The notes below the pieces were generated by a model. The model was not told the DNA's origin. It made no database searches and saw only the letters and a list, made by a program, of their open reading frames with translations. From Riemerella anatipestifer (GTDB lineage: Bacteria > Bacteroidota > Bacteroidia > Flavobacteriales > Weeksellaceae): DNA of 64,000 bases. The stretch covers positions 236,198 through 300,197 of the forward strand of contig NZ_QXHU01000001.1 in NCBI RefSeq assembly GCF_009663465.1, in the 5' to 3' direction. Positions 9,542-22,058 of the stretch are shown piece by piece; the stretch's first letter is position 1; every line of letters starts with the position of its first letter. The translations under genes and the position numbers were made by a program.

Positions 9542-10477
9542 TTACAACATCTTCAGATTATTTACCTCAAGTTCAGTAAGGATACGCCAATGTCCTCTTT
9601 TGATATTTTTCTTGGTAAGCCCTGCAAACATCACTCTATCTAACGCCTCAACTTCGTAGCCTAACCTTTGGAATATCCTCCTAATCACTCTATTCCAACC
9701 GATATGAATTTCTATCCCAATCTCATTTTTAGGTTTACCGTCTATATAAGAAATGCTATCTACCTCTGCAACACCTTCTTCCAATCTAACTCCTTTAGCT
9801 ATAGTCGCCATATCTTCGCCTGTAAGCTTTCTGTCTAAGGTAACATGGTAAATTTTCTTGATATTAAAAGATGGATGAGTAAGTTTCTTGGTAAGATGCC
9901 CATCGTTAGTAAGTAGGATAATGCCCGTTGTTTGTCTATCTAAACGCCCCACAGGGAAAATTCTATATGGAGAAGCATTTGCTGTTAAATCCATTACTGT
10001 TTTTCTAGCTTTCTCATCTTTCGTGGTCGAGATGTAGCCTTTAGGTTTGTTGAGAAGTACATACACGGGCTTTTCAGGTGTAATGCTCTGTCCATCGAAA
10101 ACCACTTTATCTGTTTTTTGTACTTGATAACCTAGTTCGGTTACTACTTTACCATTGATTTCAACTAAACCTTGCTGTATCAATTCATCAGCTTCTCGTC
10201 TGCTACAAATCCCTGAATTAGCAATATATTTATTAAGTCTGATGGTATCTTTAGGCTGTTGTACAAGTTTATTTATTCTTCTTTTTTGTACAAAAGCTCT
10301 GGCTCTATCAGTTTCTTTATCATCAAATCTTCTTCCACCTCTACGGTCTCCTTTTATATATTTATCTCTAGAATCAAAATTTCTACCGTCTAATTTTGAG
10401 CCACGAGAGTTCTCAGTATTCCCTCTTTTTTGATTCGTCCTTGATTTACCTGAAAAATTTTTGCGTTCTCTGCTCAT
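9542..10477 (-). CDS. rluB: 23S rRNA pseudouridine synthase (RsuA/RluB family)
   Basis: This 311-residue protein has a strongly basic, low-complexity N-terminal extension (residues 1-75, rich in Arg, Lys, Gly and Ser), then an S4 RNA-binding domain (about 78-140) and the RsuA/RluB catalytic domain. The catalytic aspartate is D180 in 'GRLDRQTTG'. It isomerises a uridine in rRNA. Basic tails of this kind are common on Bacteroidetes RluB proteins and probably aid RNA contact. The exact target base (RluB, RluE or RsuA type) cannot be fixed from sequence alone. A TATCTTTG box lies just upstream. Confidence 0.85.
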   Translation of the reverse strand: MSRERKNFSGKSRTNQKRGNTENSRGSKLDGRNFDSRDKYIKGDRRGGRRFDDKETDRARAFVQKRRINKLVQQPKDTIRLNKYIANSGICSRREADELIQQGLVEINGKVVTELGYQVQKTDKVVFDGQSITPEKPVYVLLNKPKGYISTTKDEKARKTVMDLTANASPYRIFPVGRLDRQTTGIILLTNDGHLTKKLTHPSFNIKKIYHVTLDRKLTGEDMATIAKGVRLEEGVAEVDSISYIDGKPKNEIGIEIHIGWNRVIRRIFQRLGYEVEALDRVMFAGLTKKNIKRGHWRILTELEVNNLKML

Positions 10478-10647
10478 ATTTGTAACTAATTATGTTTTGC
10501 AAAGATACAATTTTTTATAGGTTATTAGAGGCTACTTATAAAATTAGATGTTTGTGTAAAATACTTAGATAGAGTTTTTATCATTAAATTCTACTAAAAC
10601 CTGTAACATTTTTGATAATAAAGATACTTATACAAGAAAAAATTATT

Positions 10648-11523
10648 ATGAACTTGAAAATTTCAAATTTAACTAAAGCTTATAGCAATGGAGTAAAAGC
10701 CCTTAATGGAGTTAATTTAGAAATAGGGAGCGGAATGTTTGGGCTATTAGGACCTAATGGCGCTGGTAAATCATCTTTAATGAGGACTATTGCTACCTTA
10801 CAAATGCCTGATGAAGGCGAAATTTATTTTGGAGACATCAATGTTTTAGAGGACAAAATGGCCCTGAGAAAGGTGCTGGGCTATCTTCCGCAAGAGTTTG
10901 GAGTTTATCCTAATATGTCGGCTCAAAGTTTATTAGATTATTTTGCTCGTTTAAAAGGAATTACCAATGCTTCTGAAAGAGAAGCTATGATTAAAGAGGT
11001 ACTACAAATTACCAATTTGTACGATGTGAAAGATAAAAGTGTGAGTGGATATTCTGGCGGTATGAAACAAAGATTTGGTATTGCTCAATTATTACTTAAT
11101 AATCCTCAACTGATTATAGTAGATGAACCTACGGCAGGGCTAGACCCTTCAGAAAGAAGTCGTTTCCTTAATGTTTTGCGAGAAATCGGTACTAAGCATA
11201 CCGTTATATTTTCTACCCATATAGTAGATGATGTAAGAGAGCTTTGTAATGATTTAGCCGTGCTTAACGGTGGAAAGATACTTTTTAGAGGAACACCTAA
11301 GCAAGGGGAAGAAATGCTGAAAGGAAAAGTGTGGAGCCGTATTATCAACCGAGAGGATTATGATGATTTTAATGAAAAATACAACTTGCTTTCCTCCAAA
11401 TTTAATGAGGATAATACACTCAATATAAGGGTTTATGCTGAACAGCAACCTAATGAAACCTTTGAGGAAGTGAAGCCTATGTTAGAAGATGTTTATTTTG
11501 TTTCACTAAAAAACGACCAATAG
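10648..11523 (+). CDS. ABC transporter ATP-binding protein (partner of permease-peptidase)
   Basis: A 291-residue nucleotide-binding domain with Walker A GPNGAGKSS, signature 'GYSGGMKQR', Walker B 'LIIVDEPTAGLDP' and the H-loop in 'FSTHIV'. A frame opening at a TTG at 10612 would add 12 residues, but the ATG at 10648 gives the normal ABC N-terminus ('MNLKISNLTKAYSNG') and is preferred. The stop is four bases before the permease-peptidase gene, so the two form an operon. The C-terminal 60 residues lie outside the conserved domain, as in drug/antibiotic-type exporters. Confidence 0.92.
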   Translation: MNLKISNLTKAYSNGVKALNGVNLEIGSGMFGLLGPNGAGKSSLMRTIATLQMPDEGEIYFGDINVLEDKMALRKVLGYLPQEFGVYPNMSAQSLLDYFARLKGITNASEREAMIKEVLQITNLYDVKDKSVSGYSGGMKQRFGIAQLLLNNPQLIIVDEPTAGLDPSERSRFLNVLREIGTKHTVIFSTHIVDDVRELCNDLAVLNGGKILFRGTPKQGEEMLKGKVWSRIINREDYDDFNEKYNLLSSKFNEDNTLNIRVYAEQQPNETFEEVKPMLEDVYFVSLKNDQ

Positions 11524-11527
11524 GCTT

Positions 11528-14500
11528 ATGAAAACGATTTTTATATTTGAACTTAAAAGATGGCTGAAAAATTGGGTATTTTACCTTTATTTACTCATTT
11601 TCTTTTCTTTAGGATTTTTAATATCTGCGATAGCGTTGGGCTATTTTGATAATTTGTCTGCCACCACTTCGTCTAATAAGTTTGTAAATTCGGCTTTGAG
11701 CCTTAACGGATTATTGGGACAGCTAGGAACTTTTATCAATTTTATTATCCCTGCAGTAGTAGGTGCAACGGTATATCGAGATTATAAGTACAACTTTCAT
11801 AGTATATTTTATGTATATCCGTTCAGTAAATCTAGCTATATTTTAGGTAAGTTTTTAAGTGGAATACTTGTAACAGTACTAATTTCCTTATCAATAGGTG
11901 CGGCGTTTTTATTAGCTTCTGTGTTGCCTTTCGCAAACAAAGATTTATTAGCTCCTATTGATTTTTTTGCCTATATACAGCCTTATCTTTTGTTTATTAT
12001 TCCTAATATATTTGTGATAGGAGCTTTTGTTTTTGCGTTGGTAACTTTAACGAGAAATGAATACATCGGTTTTGTTTTTGTGATAATTCTGATACTGTTT
12101 CAGTCGTTTATTTATAATATGACCAATGATGTAGATGATAAATTTTGGGTAAGTTTGCTGGACCCTTATGGTGCTATATCACTAGAATATCTTACAGAAT
12201 ACTGGACGATTGAAGAACAGAATACACTGCTTATCCCTTTCAAGAGTGCCTTGCTTTACAATAGACTCGTATGGGTAGGTCTAGGGATTTTGGTTTTTGT
12301 GGCTACCTATTTTATATTCTCGTTTAACTACACAGTGCCTAGTTTTTTTGGTAAAAAGAAGAAAGCACAAAGATTTACAAAGAATAATTTTGGAGGAATT
12401 ATTAAAATCAATTTGCCTAAAGTAAACTATCATTATGATTTTTGGAACAATTTTAAAACAGCCATAAGTTTATCTAAATTTGAGTTTAAGCTCATTGTGA
12501 AGAACAGAATTTTTCTTATTTTCATTACAATACTTATGCTGTTTATTGTATTTTCGGGCTATACCTTAGGGCAAGAGTTATTTGGAACCAGAACTTATCC
12601 TGTAACTTGGAAAGTTATAGGTATGGCTAAAGGACTTCTTGAAGTATTTTTGTTGTTAATCATTTATTTATTCGCAGGAATTAGTCTTAATAATGCTTCT
12701 AATTTTAGAATTAATCATTTGGTAGATAGTACTCCTGTTCCTAATTGGGTGCTTTTGATGTCTAAAGTTTTAGGACTTATAAAAATGGTGATACTTATTA
12801 TGCTAGTAAGTATTACTTCAGGAATGCTGATTCAGTCTTATTATGGCTATTTTAAATTTGAAATAGGTCAATACCTTATAACTTTCTTAGGTTTAGAGCT
12901 ATTGTATTACATTATTGTCATCTTATATGCTGTATTTATACAAGGATTTTTCAAAAACTATCTTGTTGGCTTTTTTGTAATTATCCTAAGTATGATGTAT
13001 CCGCTTGTATTTTCTAAAATAGGGTTAGAACACAAATTTTATTATTTTAATAGTTCGGGAGGCGGTTATAGCTATTCTGATATGAATGGTTTTGGAATTT
13101 ACAGAACTTATCTTTACTATAAGTTGTATTGGCTACTGTTTTGTGGCGTTCTATATCTGCTCACTTTGGCCTTTTGGAGGCGAGGTATTTTCTCTGGAGC
13201 TAAAGAGAGAATAAAAATATTCTTCTCACGAGTAAAGCAAACCAATATAGCTATTCCCCTTGTATTGTTTTTGGTTTCATTTTTGGGACTAGGATATGCT
13301 TTTTATTATCAAGCCGTAAAGCTAGAACCTTATTATTCTAGGCAAGAAGAAGAAAAGATGCTGATAGATTATGAAAAACAATACAAAAAATACGAAAACT
13401 ATCCACAACCAAGAATTGTAGATGTTAAAGTAGATATGGCTATTTTTCCTAAAGAAAGAAACTACAAAGCCACCGCAGAATATACTTTGGTTAATAAGAC
13501 TGAAAAAGCAATAGATAGCCTATTCGTAAACTATCATAACAATCTTAAAGCAATTAATTTTAGTACTGCTGCTAATTTGGTACACAAAGATAGTGTGCAA
13601 TATTTTGATATTTATAGACTTAAAACGCCATTACAACCAGGAGAATCAATTAAAGTTAATTTTACGGTTCAGAATAAGCCTAACACTTGGTTCAAAGACA
13701 GGTCGCCTATATTGGAGAATGGTACTTTTATCAATAATTCTATTTTTCCTAGTTTTGGTTATAATGCTAGTGCAGAGATAAAGGATAATGATATTAGAAA
13801 AAAATATCAGCTCCCTGATACCGAAATTATGGCAGACCCTAAAAATCTGAAAGCAAGAGAAAATACCTACATAGCAACAGATTCGGATTGGATAAACTTT
13901 GAAGCTACGGTAAGCACTTCAGCAGACCAAATTGCTATTGCTCCAGGCTATCTTCAAAAAGAATGGACGGAAAATGGCAGACGCTATTTCCACTATAAAA
14001 TGAACCAAAAAATGCTCAATTTCTATGCCTTTAATTCGGGGAGATATGAAGTTAAGAAGGAAAAGTATAACGGAATTAATTACGAAATCTACTATCATAA
14101 AGGGCACGAATACAACCTTGATAGAATGATGGAAGCAATGAAAAAATCCATTAAATACTATTCTGAAAACTTTAGTCCTTATCAGCACAAACAGGCGAGG
14201 ATTATAGAGTTTCCTAAAACCGAAGGTACTTTTGCACAGGCATTTGCCAACACGATGCCTTTCTCCGAAGGTATAGGTTTCATAGCAATGGTAGATTTAG
14301 ATAATCCTAATTCTGTGGACTATCCATTCTCTGTGGTTTCTCACGAAATGGCGCATCAATGGTGGGCTCATCAAGTTATAGGAGCTAATACTAAAGGTTC
14401 AACACTTTTATCGGAATCTTTATCAGAGTACAGTTCTTTAAAAGTACTAGAAAAAGAATACGGTAAATACCAAATGAGAAAGTTTTTGAAAGAGGCTTTG

Positions 14501-15184
14501 GACAAATACCTGCAAGGAAGAACTTTTGAATGGAAGGAAGAAAATCCTTTAATGTATGTAGAAAATCAGCAGTATATACACTATGATAAAGGGGCTTTGG
14601 TACTTTATGCTATGAGCGATTATTTAGGCGAGAAAAACTTCAATAATATACTGAAATCGTTTGTTGAAAAAACAGCATTTCAAGAAGCTCCTTATACTAC
14701 TTCTATAGAATTTGTAGAACATTTAAAAGCAAATACACCACCTCATTTACAGTACCTTATCCGTGATATGTTTGAAACCATTACACTATATGACAATAAG
14801 GTAGAAGATGTTAAGGTTACATCATTATCTAATGGTAAATATCAAGTAGATATTAGGTTTTTAGTATCTAAGTATCAGACGAATCCGAAAGGAGATGCTA
14901 TTTATAAAGATGCTAAAGGCAAAGGCTTAGAAGCTCAAATTAGAAAAAGTAAGGTAAAATCGTTACCTCTGGCTGATTATATTGAAATAGGTGTTTTTGG
15001 AGAACCTATCAAGAAGAACGGTCATCAGTATGAAAATGAAATTTATAACAAAAAATATTTCATTAACGAGATAGACAATCATATTAGGATTGTTGTAGAT
15101 AAAAAACCTTACGAAGTGGGAGTGGATTCCTATAATAAACTCATTGATAGAGTTTCCGAAGATAATAGGAAAAGGATTAAATAA
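11528..15184 (+). CDS. ABC-2 permease fused to an M1-family metallopeptidase
   Basis: A 1218-residue two-part protein. The N-terminal half has two sets of membrane helices (about residues 15-265 and 330-600), resembling two ABC-2 permease units. After a last helix near residue 590, a soluble, presumably periplasmic, half follows. The peptidase signature HEMAH is at about residues 939-943. The third zinc ligand is most likely Glu963 in 'SESLSEY', one residue further than the classical HExxH-x18-E spacing. The usual GAMEN exopeptidase motif is not obvious ('AFANTMPFSEG' occupies that place). It is paired with the ATPase upstream. The substrate is unknown. Confidence 0.88.
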   Translation: MKTIFIFELKRWLKNWVFYLYLLIFFSLGFLISAIALGYFDNLSATTSSNKFVNSALSLNGLLGQLGTFINFIIPAVVGATVYRDYKYNFHSIFYVYPFSKSSYILGKFLSGILVTVLISLSIGAAFLLASVLPFANKDLLAPIDFFAYIQPYLLFIIPNIFVIGAFVFALVTLTRNEYIGFVFVIILILFQSFIYNMTNDVDDKFWVSLLDPYGAISLEYLTEYWTIEEQNTLLIPFKSALLYNRLVWVGLGILVFVATYFIFSFNYTVPSFFGKKKKAQRFTKNNFGGIIKINLPKVNYHYDFWNNFKTAISLSKFEFKLIVKNRIFLIFITILMLFIVFSGYTLGQELFGTRTYPVTWKVIGMAKGLLEVFLLLIIYLFAGISLNNASNFRINHLVDSTPVPNWVLLMSKVLGLIKMVILIMLVSITSGMLIQSYYGYFKFEIGQYLITFLGLELLYYIIVILYAVFIQGFFKNYLVGFFVIILSMMYPLVFSKIGLEHKFYYFNSSGGGYSYSDMNGFGIYRTYLYYKLYWLLFCGVLYLLTLAFWRRGIFSGAKERIKIFFSRVKQTNIAIPLVLFLVSFLGLGYAFYYQAVKLEPYYSRQEEEKMLIDYEKQYKKYENYPQPRIVDVKVDMAIFPKERNYKATAEYTLVNKTEKAIDSLFVNYHNNLKAINFSTAANLVHKDSVQYFDIYRLKTPLQPGESIKVNFTVQNKPNTWFKDRSPILENGTFINNSIFPSFGYNASAEIKDNDIRKKYQLPDTEIMADPKNLKARENTYIATDSDWINFEATVSTSADQIAIAPGYLQKEWTENGRRYFHYKMNQKMLNFYAFNSGRYEVKKEKYNGINYEIYYHKGHEYNLDRMMEAMKKSIKYYSENFSPYQHKQARIIEFPKTEGTFAQAFANTMPFSEGIGFIAMVDLDNPNSVDYPFSVVSHEMAHQWWAHQVIGANTKGSTLLSESLSEYSSLKVLEKEYGKYQMRKFLKEALDKYLQGRTFEWKEENPLMYVENQQYIHYDKGALVLYAMSDYLGEKNFNNILKSFVEKTAFQEAPYTTSIEFVEHLKANTPPHLQYLIRDMFETITLYDNKVEDVKVTSLSNGKYQVDIRFLVSKYQTNPKGDAIYKDAKGKGLEAQIRKSKVKSLPLADYIEIGVFGEPIKKNGHQYENEIYNKKYFINEIDNHIRIVVDKKPYEVGVDSYNKLIDRVSEDNRKRIK

Positions 15185-15197
15185 GTTTTAATAAAAC

Positions 15198-15229
15198 AAA
15201 AATAGGAGGTTTTTAAGCCTCCTATTTTG
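15198..15229. terminator. Bidirectional terminator between the ABC operon and icd
   Basis: AATAGGAGG pairs with CCTCCTATT, with A-rich and T-rich flanks, lying between two convergent genes. Confidence 0.8.
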
Positions 15230-15256
15230 TTATCAAATATTTTGAATATAACGGAA

Positions 15257-17473
<2,217 letters not shown>

Positions 17474-17699
17474 TTATTCTATTTTTTTTAGTTTATCAGA
17501 GTTAATTTCTACAAAAATAATGAAAAAAAGTGTATAACTTTCCTTTTGTGTGGTCATTTCTAAGAATTTTAATATGTCTTTTGTTTAGATTGATTATAAA
17601 TAATAATCGTGTATTAGGGGGTATCTATCGGATTTGTGGGGTTTTGTGTAAAATTCTGACTGTTAGATATATTATTAAAAATGAAAAATAGGGAGGTAG
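17474..17699. other. Intergenic DNA between icd and the decayed transposase
   Basis: No open frame is apparent. A small hairpin, GGTAGT-AA-ACTACC, sits at 17695-17708 at the boundary with the transposase remnant and might be the remains of an element end. Confidence 0.35.
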
Positions 17700-18215
17700 T
17701 AAACTACCATAACAAAGAAAATAAATAACTTAATCTGAACTCGTGCTAAATAATATCTGACTTTGGAATTGTAACTTTCAACGATGAAGTTTTCTGTTAT
17801 TGACTCACAATACTTTTCTTAAAAAAATAATTCATAATAGCTTTTGCGGTGATCACTACAAAAGCTATTAATATTATCTTCTTTCAAACGTTGCTGTGTT
17901 TCTTTTTTCACAAACAAAATCAACGAAGTGCTTTCCAAATCTATCGACAACACATTTAGCAGTAGTTTTTTTGTTTTGTATATAACTATGTATTTCATCT
18001 AGCCCAACAATTTTTCCATAGGCTCCTCAGATTTAGGTAAATAAAGGTTTTATACCTCATTTAATAAATCGTTTCATAGATAAAGTTTAACACCCCTCCT
18101 ATCGCTATAAAGAATTACTTAAAATAGCAACACAATCTCTACATTTATATGTTTGTAAGTCTCTTGTAAATCCAGTTTTAACTTTATTCTATGATTGATA
18201 TTCATAACATTTCAT
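17700..18215 (-). pseudogene. Decayed IS1-family-like transposase
   Basis: Reading the reverse strand from an ATG at 18215, the frame gives a zinc-ribbon-like N-terminus with an in-frame TAG at codon 9, then 'NKVKTGFTRD', then 'YKCRDC'. This is the pattern of InsA-type proteins. After frameshifts, a second block reads 'KIVGLDEIHSYIQNKK' and 'CVVDRFGKHFVDFV', resembling the DDE-domain start of IS1-family transposases. Nearer 17750 a third block reads 'ENFIVESYNSKVRYYLAR', resembling the IS1 C-terminal 'IE.FN..LR..LAR'. Several stops and frameshifts make it non-functional. No clear terminal repeats or target duplication were found. Confidence 0.7.
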
Positions 18216-18249
18216 AGAACCGAGAACCGATTTATGAATTATATCAATT

Positions 18250-19998
18250 CTAATTTTTCAATTTTAAATGTAGTTCTTCTAATTGTTCCTCTGCGATATT
18301 GCTTGGAGCATCTATCATTACATCTCTACCGCTGTTATTTTTAGGGAAAGCAATGTAATCTCTAATGACTTCATTACCATCTAGAATAGCCACTAATCGG
18401 TCAAAACCAAAGGCAAGTCCGCCATGAGGTGGAGCTCCATATTTAAAGGCATTCATTAAAAATCCGAATTGTGCCTCTGCTTCTTCTTCTGTAAAACCTA
18501 GCAAATTAAACATTTTAGATTGTAGATTTCGGTCATAAATACGAATAGAACCACCACCAATTTCGTTACCATTAAGCACTAAGTCATAAGCATTGGCTCT
18601 CGCTTTATCAGCTTGATTTTCTAGTAAGTGTAAATCTTCTTTTTTTGGAGAAGTAAATGGGTGATGCATTGCGTGGTAGCGTTGAGTTTCTTCGTCCCAT
18701 TCCAAAAGAGGGAAGTCTATTACCCAAAGAGGAGCAAACTCATCGGACTTTCTTAAACCTAGTCTGTTACCTAATTCCATTCTTAGAGCAGAAAGTTGAG
18801 TTCTTACGGTGGAAGCCGTTCCACTCATGATAAGCATTAAATCACCTGCTTTCGCTCCGAATTTTCCAGCAATTAGTTTTAAATCTTCTTCAGTATAGAA
18901 TTTATTAACCGAAGAGGTTAGTGTTCCGTCCTCTTGATATTTTACCCAAACCATTCCAGTAGCACCTATCTGTGGGCGTTTTACCCAATCTATAAGTTCA
19001 TCTATCTGCTTTCTAGTATAGTTTGCACAGCCCTCTACATTGATACCAACTACCAATTCTGCTTCATCAAATATTTTAAAATCTTTTCCTTTAACGATTT
19101 CATTTAGTTCAGTAAATACCATTCCAAATCTGATGTCTGGTTTATCGTTACCATACTTCTGCATAGCTTCAGCAAAGGACATTCTAGGGAAAGTTCCGAA
19201 ATCTTTCCCTGTAACTTTCTTTAGGAGATGAGTCGTCATACCTTCAAACACATTCATAATATCCTCTTGCTCTACAAACGCCATTTCACAGTCTATTTGG
19301 GTGAATTCAGGCTGTCTATCTGCTCTTAAATCCTCATCTCTAAAACATTTTACTATTTGGAAATATTTATCCATACCACCTACCATTAGGAGTTGTTTAA
19401 AGGTTTGTGGAGACTGTGGTAGAGCATAAAACTGTCCCTCATTCATACGGCTAGGGACCACAAAATCTCTAGCTCCTTCTGGAGTAGATTTAATGAGTAC
19501 TGGGGTTTCTACCTCTATGAAACCTTGGTTAGAAAGATAGTTTCTCACCTCTTGTGCCATTTGACTGCGGAAAACGAGTTTATTTTTCACAGGTGTTCTT
19601 CTAATATCCAAATAGCGATATTTCATTCTAAGTTCTTCACCGCCGTCTGTTTCATCCTCTATGGTAAAAGGCGGAAGTTGAGATTCATTTAAAATATTTA
19701 GTTCTTCTACCAATATTTCTATTTCTCCTGTAGGGATTTTAGGATTTTTGTTACTTCTTTCAATAACCTTTCCTTTGGCTTGTATTACAAATTCTCTTCC
19801 TAATTTTTTAGCTTTCTCTAGTAGCTCTTTAGTAGTTCTTTCCTCATCTAAAACAAGTTGAGTGATACCATAGCGGTCTCTAAGGTCTATCCAGACTACG
19901 AAACCTTTATCTCTTATCGTCTGTACCCAGCCAGAAAGTGTTACATTTTCATTAAGATTTTTTAGCGAAAGTTCGCCATTGGTATGTGTTCGGAACAT
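18250..19998 (-). CDS. aspS: Aspartyl-tRNA synthetase
   Basis: A 582-residue class II aminoacyl-tRNA synthetase charging tRNA-Asp. It has the N-terminal OB-fold anticodon-binding domain (about residues 1-105), the class II catalytic core with '[19 protein letters not shown]' (motif 2), the inserted GAD domain of bacterial-type AspRS (about 280-420) and a motif 3 arginine in 'GLAFGFDRL'. Length fits the bacterial type. A TATCTTTG promoter box lies about 40 bases upstream of the start, near 20036-20044. The gene is followed by the transposase remnant. Confidence 0.96.
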   Translation of the reverse strand: MFRTHTNGELSLKNLNENVTLSGWVQTIRDKGFVVWIDLRDRYGITQLVLDEERTTKELLEKAKKLGREFVIQAKGKVIERSNKNPKIPTGEIEILVEELNILNESQLPPFTIEDETDGGEELRMKYRYLDIRRTPVKNKLVFRSQMAQEVRNYLSNQGFIEVETPVLIKSTPEGARDFVVPSRMNEGQFYALPQSPQTFKQLLMVGGMDKYFQIVKCFRDEDLRADRQPEFTQIDCEMAFVEQEDIMNVFEGMTTHLLKKVTGKDFGTFPRMSFAEAMQKYGNDKPDIRFGMVFTELNEIVKGKDFKIFDEAELVVGINVEGCANYTRKQIDELIDWVKRPQIGATGMVWVKYQEDGTLTSSVNKFYTEEDLKLIAGKFGAKAGDLMLIMSGTASTVRTQLSALRMELGNRLGLRKSDEFAPLWVIDFPLLEWDEETQRYHAMHHPFTSPKKEDLHLLENQADKARANAYDLVLNGNEIGGGSIRIYDRNLQSKMFNLLGFTEEEAEAQFGFLMNAFKYGAPPHGGLAFGFDRLVAILDGNEVIRDYIAFPKNNSGRDVMIDAPSNIAEEQLEELHLKLKN

Positions 19999-20127
19999 AA
20001 TATTCTTTAAGTATTATAGTTTATTTTACAATCTGTGCAAAGATACGGAATTGCCCTCAAAAAATATTTTTCTTTCACTTTTTTTATTTTTTTTGATTTA
20101 AAGAAGGTTTGGTATCGTATAAAATAA

Positions 20128-20135
20128 TAAATTTG
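20128..20135 (+). promoter_or_regulatory. asnB promoter (TTTG, 16-base spacer, TAAATTTG)
   Basis: TAAATTTG matches TAnnTTTG, and a TTTG at 20108-20111 lies 16 bases upstream, slightly shorter than the usual 17-20. The asnB ATG is 30 bases downstream of the box. Confidence 0.5.
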
Positions 20136-20165
20136 TCGTAGATTTATAATTTTAGGAGAATATAT

Positions 20166-21836
20166 ATGTGTGGAATTGTTTGTGCTTTTGATATAAAGCA
20201 ATCGGCGGAGAGTCTTAGACCTCAGGTATTAGAAATGTCAAAAAAGATACGTCATCGTGGTCCAGATTGGAGTGGTGTGTATAGTGACGATAAAGTGGTT
20301 ATCGCTCACGAGCGTCTAGCTATTGTGGATCCTACTTCTGGGAAACAGCCACTGTTCAGTCCTGACGGAAAGTTGGTTTTAGCTGTAAATGGTGAAATTT
20401 ATAATCATAGAGAAATTCGTAAAAGATTTGAGGGGAAATATCAGTTTCAAACAGAATCAGACTGTGAAGTTATTTTGGCTCTTTATCAAGAGAAAGGTAA
20501 AGATTTTGTAGATGAACTTAATGGTATTTTTGGATTTGCCCTTTATGATACTGAAAAAGATGGATATTTTATTGCTCGTGATCATATGGGGATTATTCCT
20601 TTGTATATAGGTTGGGATAAAAATGGAACTTTTTATGTAGCTTCGGAGCTTAAAGCTTTAGAAGGCTATTGTTCTAAAATAGAAATATTTCCTCCAGGAC
20701 ACTATTGGCATAGCAAAGAAACTAAATTTGAACAGTGGTACAAAAGAGAGTGGAGAGAGTTTGATAATGTAAAAGACAATACCACTAATCTATCTGAACT
20801 TAGAGATGCTTTAGAAGCTGCCGTTCATCGTCAGTTGATGTCTGATGTACCTTATGGTGTTTTACTTTCAGGTGGCTTGGACTCTTCCATTACTTCTGCC
20901 ATAGCTAAAAAATACGCTGCTAAGAGAATAGAAACAGATGACCAATCTGAAGCGTGGTATCCTCAACTTCATTCGTTTGCGGTAGGATTAGAAGGTTCGC
21001 CAGACCTTAAAGCAGCGAAAGATGTGGCAAAACATATAGGAACCATTCATCATGAAATAAAATTTACAATACAAGAAGGCTTAGATGCCATAAGAGATGT
21101 AATTTATTACCTAGAAACTTACGATATTACTACTGTAAGGGCTTCCACGCCAATGTATCTAATGGCAAGAGTAATTAAATCTATGGGGATAAAAATGGTG
21201 CTTTCGGGAGAAGGTTCAGATGAACTTTTTGGAGGTTATCTTTATTTCCATAAAGCTCCGAATGCAGAAGAGTTTCATAATGAAACGGTAAGAAAACTAG
21301 ATAAACTTTACCAATACGATTGCTTAAGAGCTAATAAATCTCTTATGGCGTGGGGAATAGAAGGACGAGTACCTTTTTTAGATAAAGAATTTATGGATGT
21401 AGCTATGCGCATTAACCCGAAAGATAAAATGGTTACCCCAGAACGAATGGAAAAGTGGGTACTTAGAAAAGCTTTTGAAGATGTTTTGCCAGAATCAGTA
21501 GCGTGGAGACAGAAAGAGCAGTTTTCTGATGGCGTAGGCTACAGCTGGATAGATAAACTCAAAGAGTTGGTAAATGAAAAGGTAACAGATGAACAATTAG
21601 CTAATGCTAAGTTTCGTTTTCCTGTACAAACGCCTACTTCTAAAGAAGAGTATTACTATAGAAGTATTTTTGAAGAGCATTTTCCATCAGAAGCGGCAGC
21701 ACTTACTGTTCCTTCTGTACCATCTGTGGCATGTAGTACACCTACGGCATTGGCTTGGGACGAATCTTTCAAAAATATGAACGATCCTTCTGGAAGAGCC
21801 GTAGCAAAGGTACACACCGAGGCTTACCGAAAGTAA
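20166..21836 (+). CDS. asnB: Asparagine synthase B (glutamine-hydrolysing)
   Basis: This 556-residue enzyme makes asparagine from aspartate, ATP and glutamine. The N-terminal nucleophile Cys2 follows the start Met directly ('MCGIVCAFD'), confirming the start at 20166. The glutaminase domain spans about residues 2-200. The synthetase domain carries the pyrophosphate loop SGGLDSS near residue 235 and 'SGEGSDELFGGY'. Its length and the closing 'DPSGRA...H' match E. coli AsnB-type enzymes. A terminator follows. Confidence 0.95.
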   Translation: MCGIVCAFDIKQSAESLRPQVLEMSKKIRHRGPDWSGVYSDDKVVIAHERLAIVDPTSGKQPLFSPDGKLVLAVNGEIYNHREIRKRFEGKYQFQTESDCEVILALYQEKGKDFVDELNGIFGFALYDTEKDGYFIARDHMGIIPLYIGWDKNGTFYVASELKALEGYCSKIEIFPPGHYWHSKETKFEQWYKREWREFDNVKDNTTNLSELRDALEAAVHRQLMSDVPYGVLLSGGLDSSITSAIAKKYAAKRIETDDQSEAWYPQLHSFAVGLEGSPDLKAAKDVAKHIGTIHHEIKFTIQEGLDAIRDVIYYLETYDITTVRASTPMYLMARVIKSMGIKMVLSGEGSDELFGGYLYFHKAPNAEEFHNETVRKLDKLYQYDCLRANKSLMAWGIEGRVPFLDKEFMDVAMRINPKDKMVTPERMEKWVLRKAFEDVLPESVAWRQKEQFSDGVGYSWIDKLKELVNEKVTDEQLANAKFRFPVQTPTSKEEYYYRSIFEEHFPSEAAALTVPSVPSVACSTPTALAWDESFKNMNDPSGRAVAKVHTEAYRK

Positions 21837-21852
21837 AGATTTATTAAAAACA

Positions 21853-21885
21853 AAAGGCTTGAAGTAATAATTCAAGCCTTTTTTG
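21853..21885 (+). terminator. Rho-independent terminator after asnB
   Basis: AAAGGCTTGAA pairs with TTCAAGCCTTT over a short loop and is followed by a T tract. Confidence 0.88.
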
Positions 21886-21919
21886 GAATTCATTCATTTT
21901 GATGGAAATTTACTAGTGA

Positions 21920-21985
21920 GAGAGGTACCTATAGAAATATTGTTGAGCTAGATGAAATACATAATTTATACAAAAAAACGGCATT
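21920..21985 (+). pseudogene. Scrap of the same IS1-like transposase
   Basis: About 60 bases on the plus strand are clearly homologous to the reverse strand of the remnant at 17700-18215. Both share a CCTAT..AAA..ATTGTTG.GC stretch followed by an identical CTAGATGAAATACATA. Translated, it reads 'IVELDEIHNLYKKTAF' and stops. Only the core around the first catalytic Asp survives. Confidence 0.6.
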
Positions 21986-22058
21986 TTAATTTAACAATAC
22001 CAATATTTAAATCCATAATTTTTATGCCTAAAAAGACTTATAATAGGATACAATAAAT

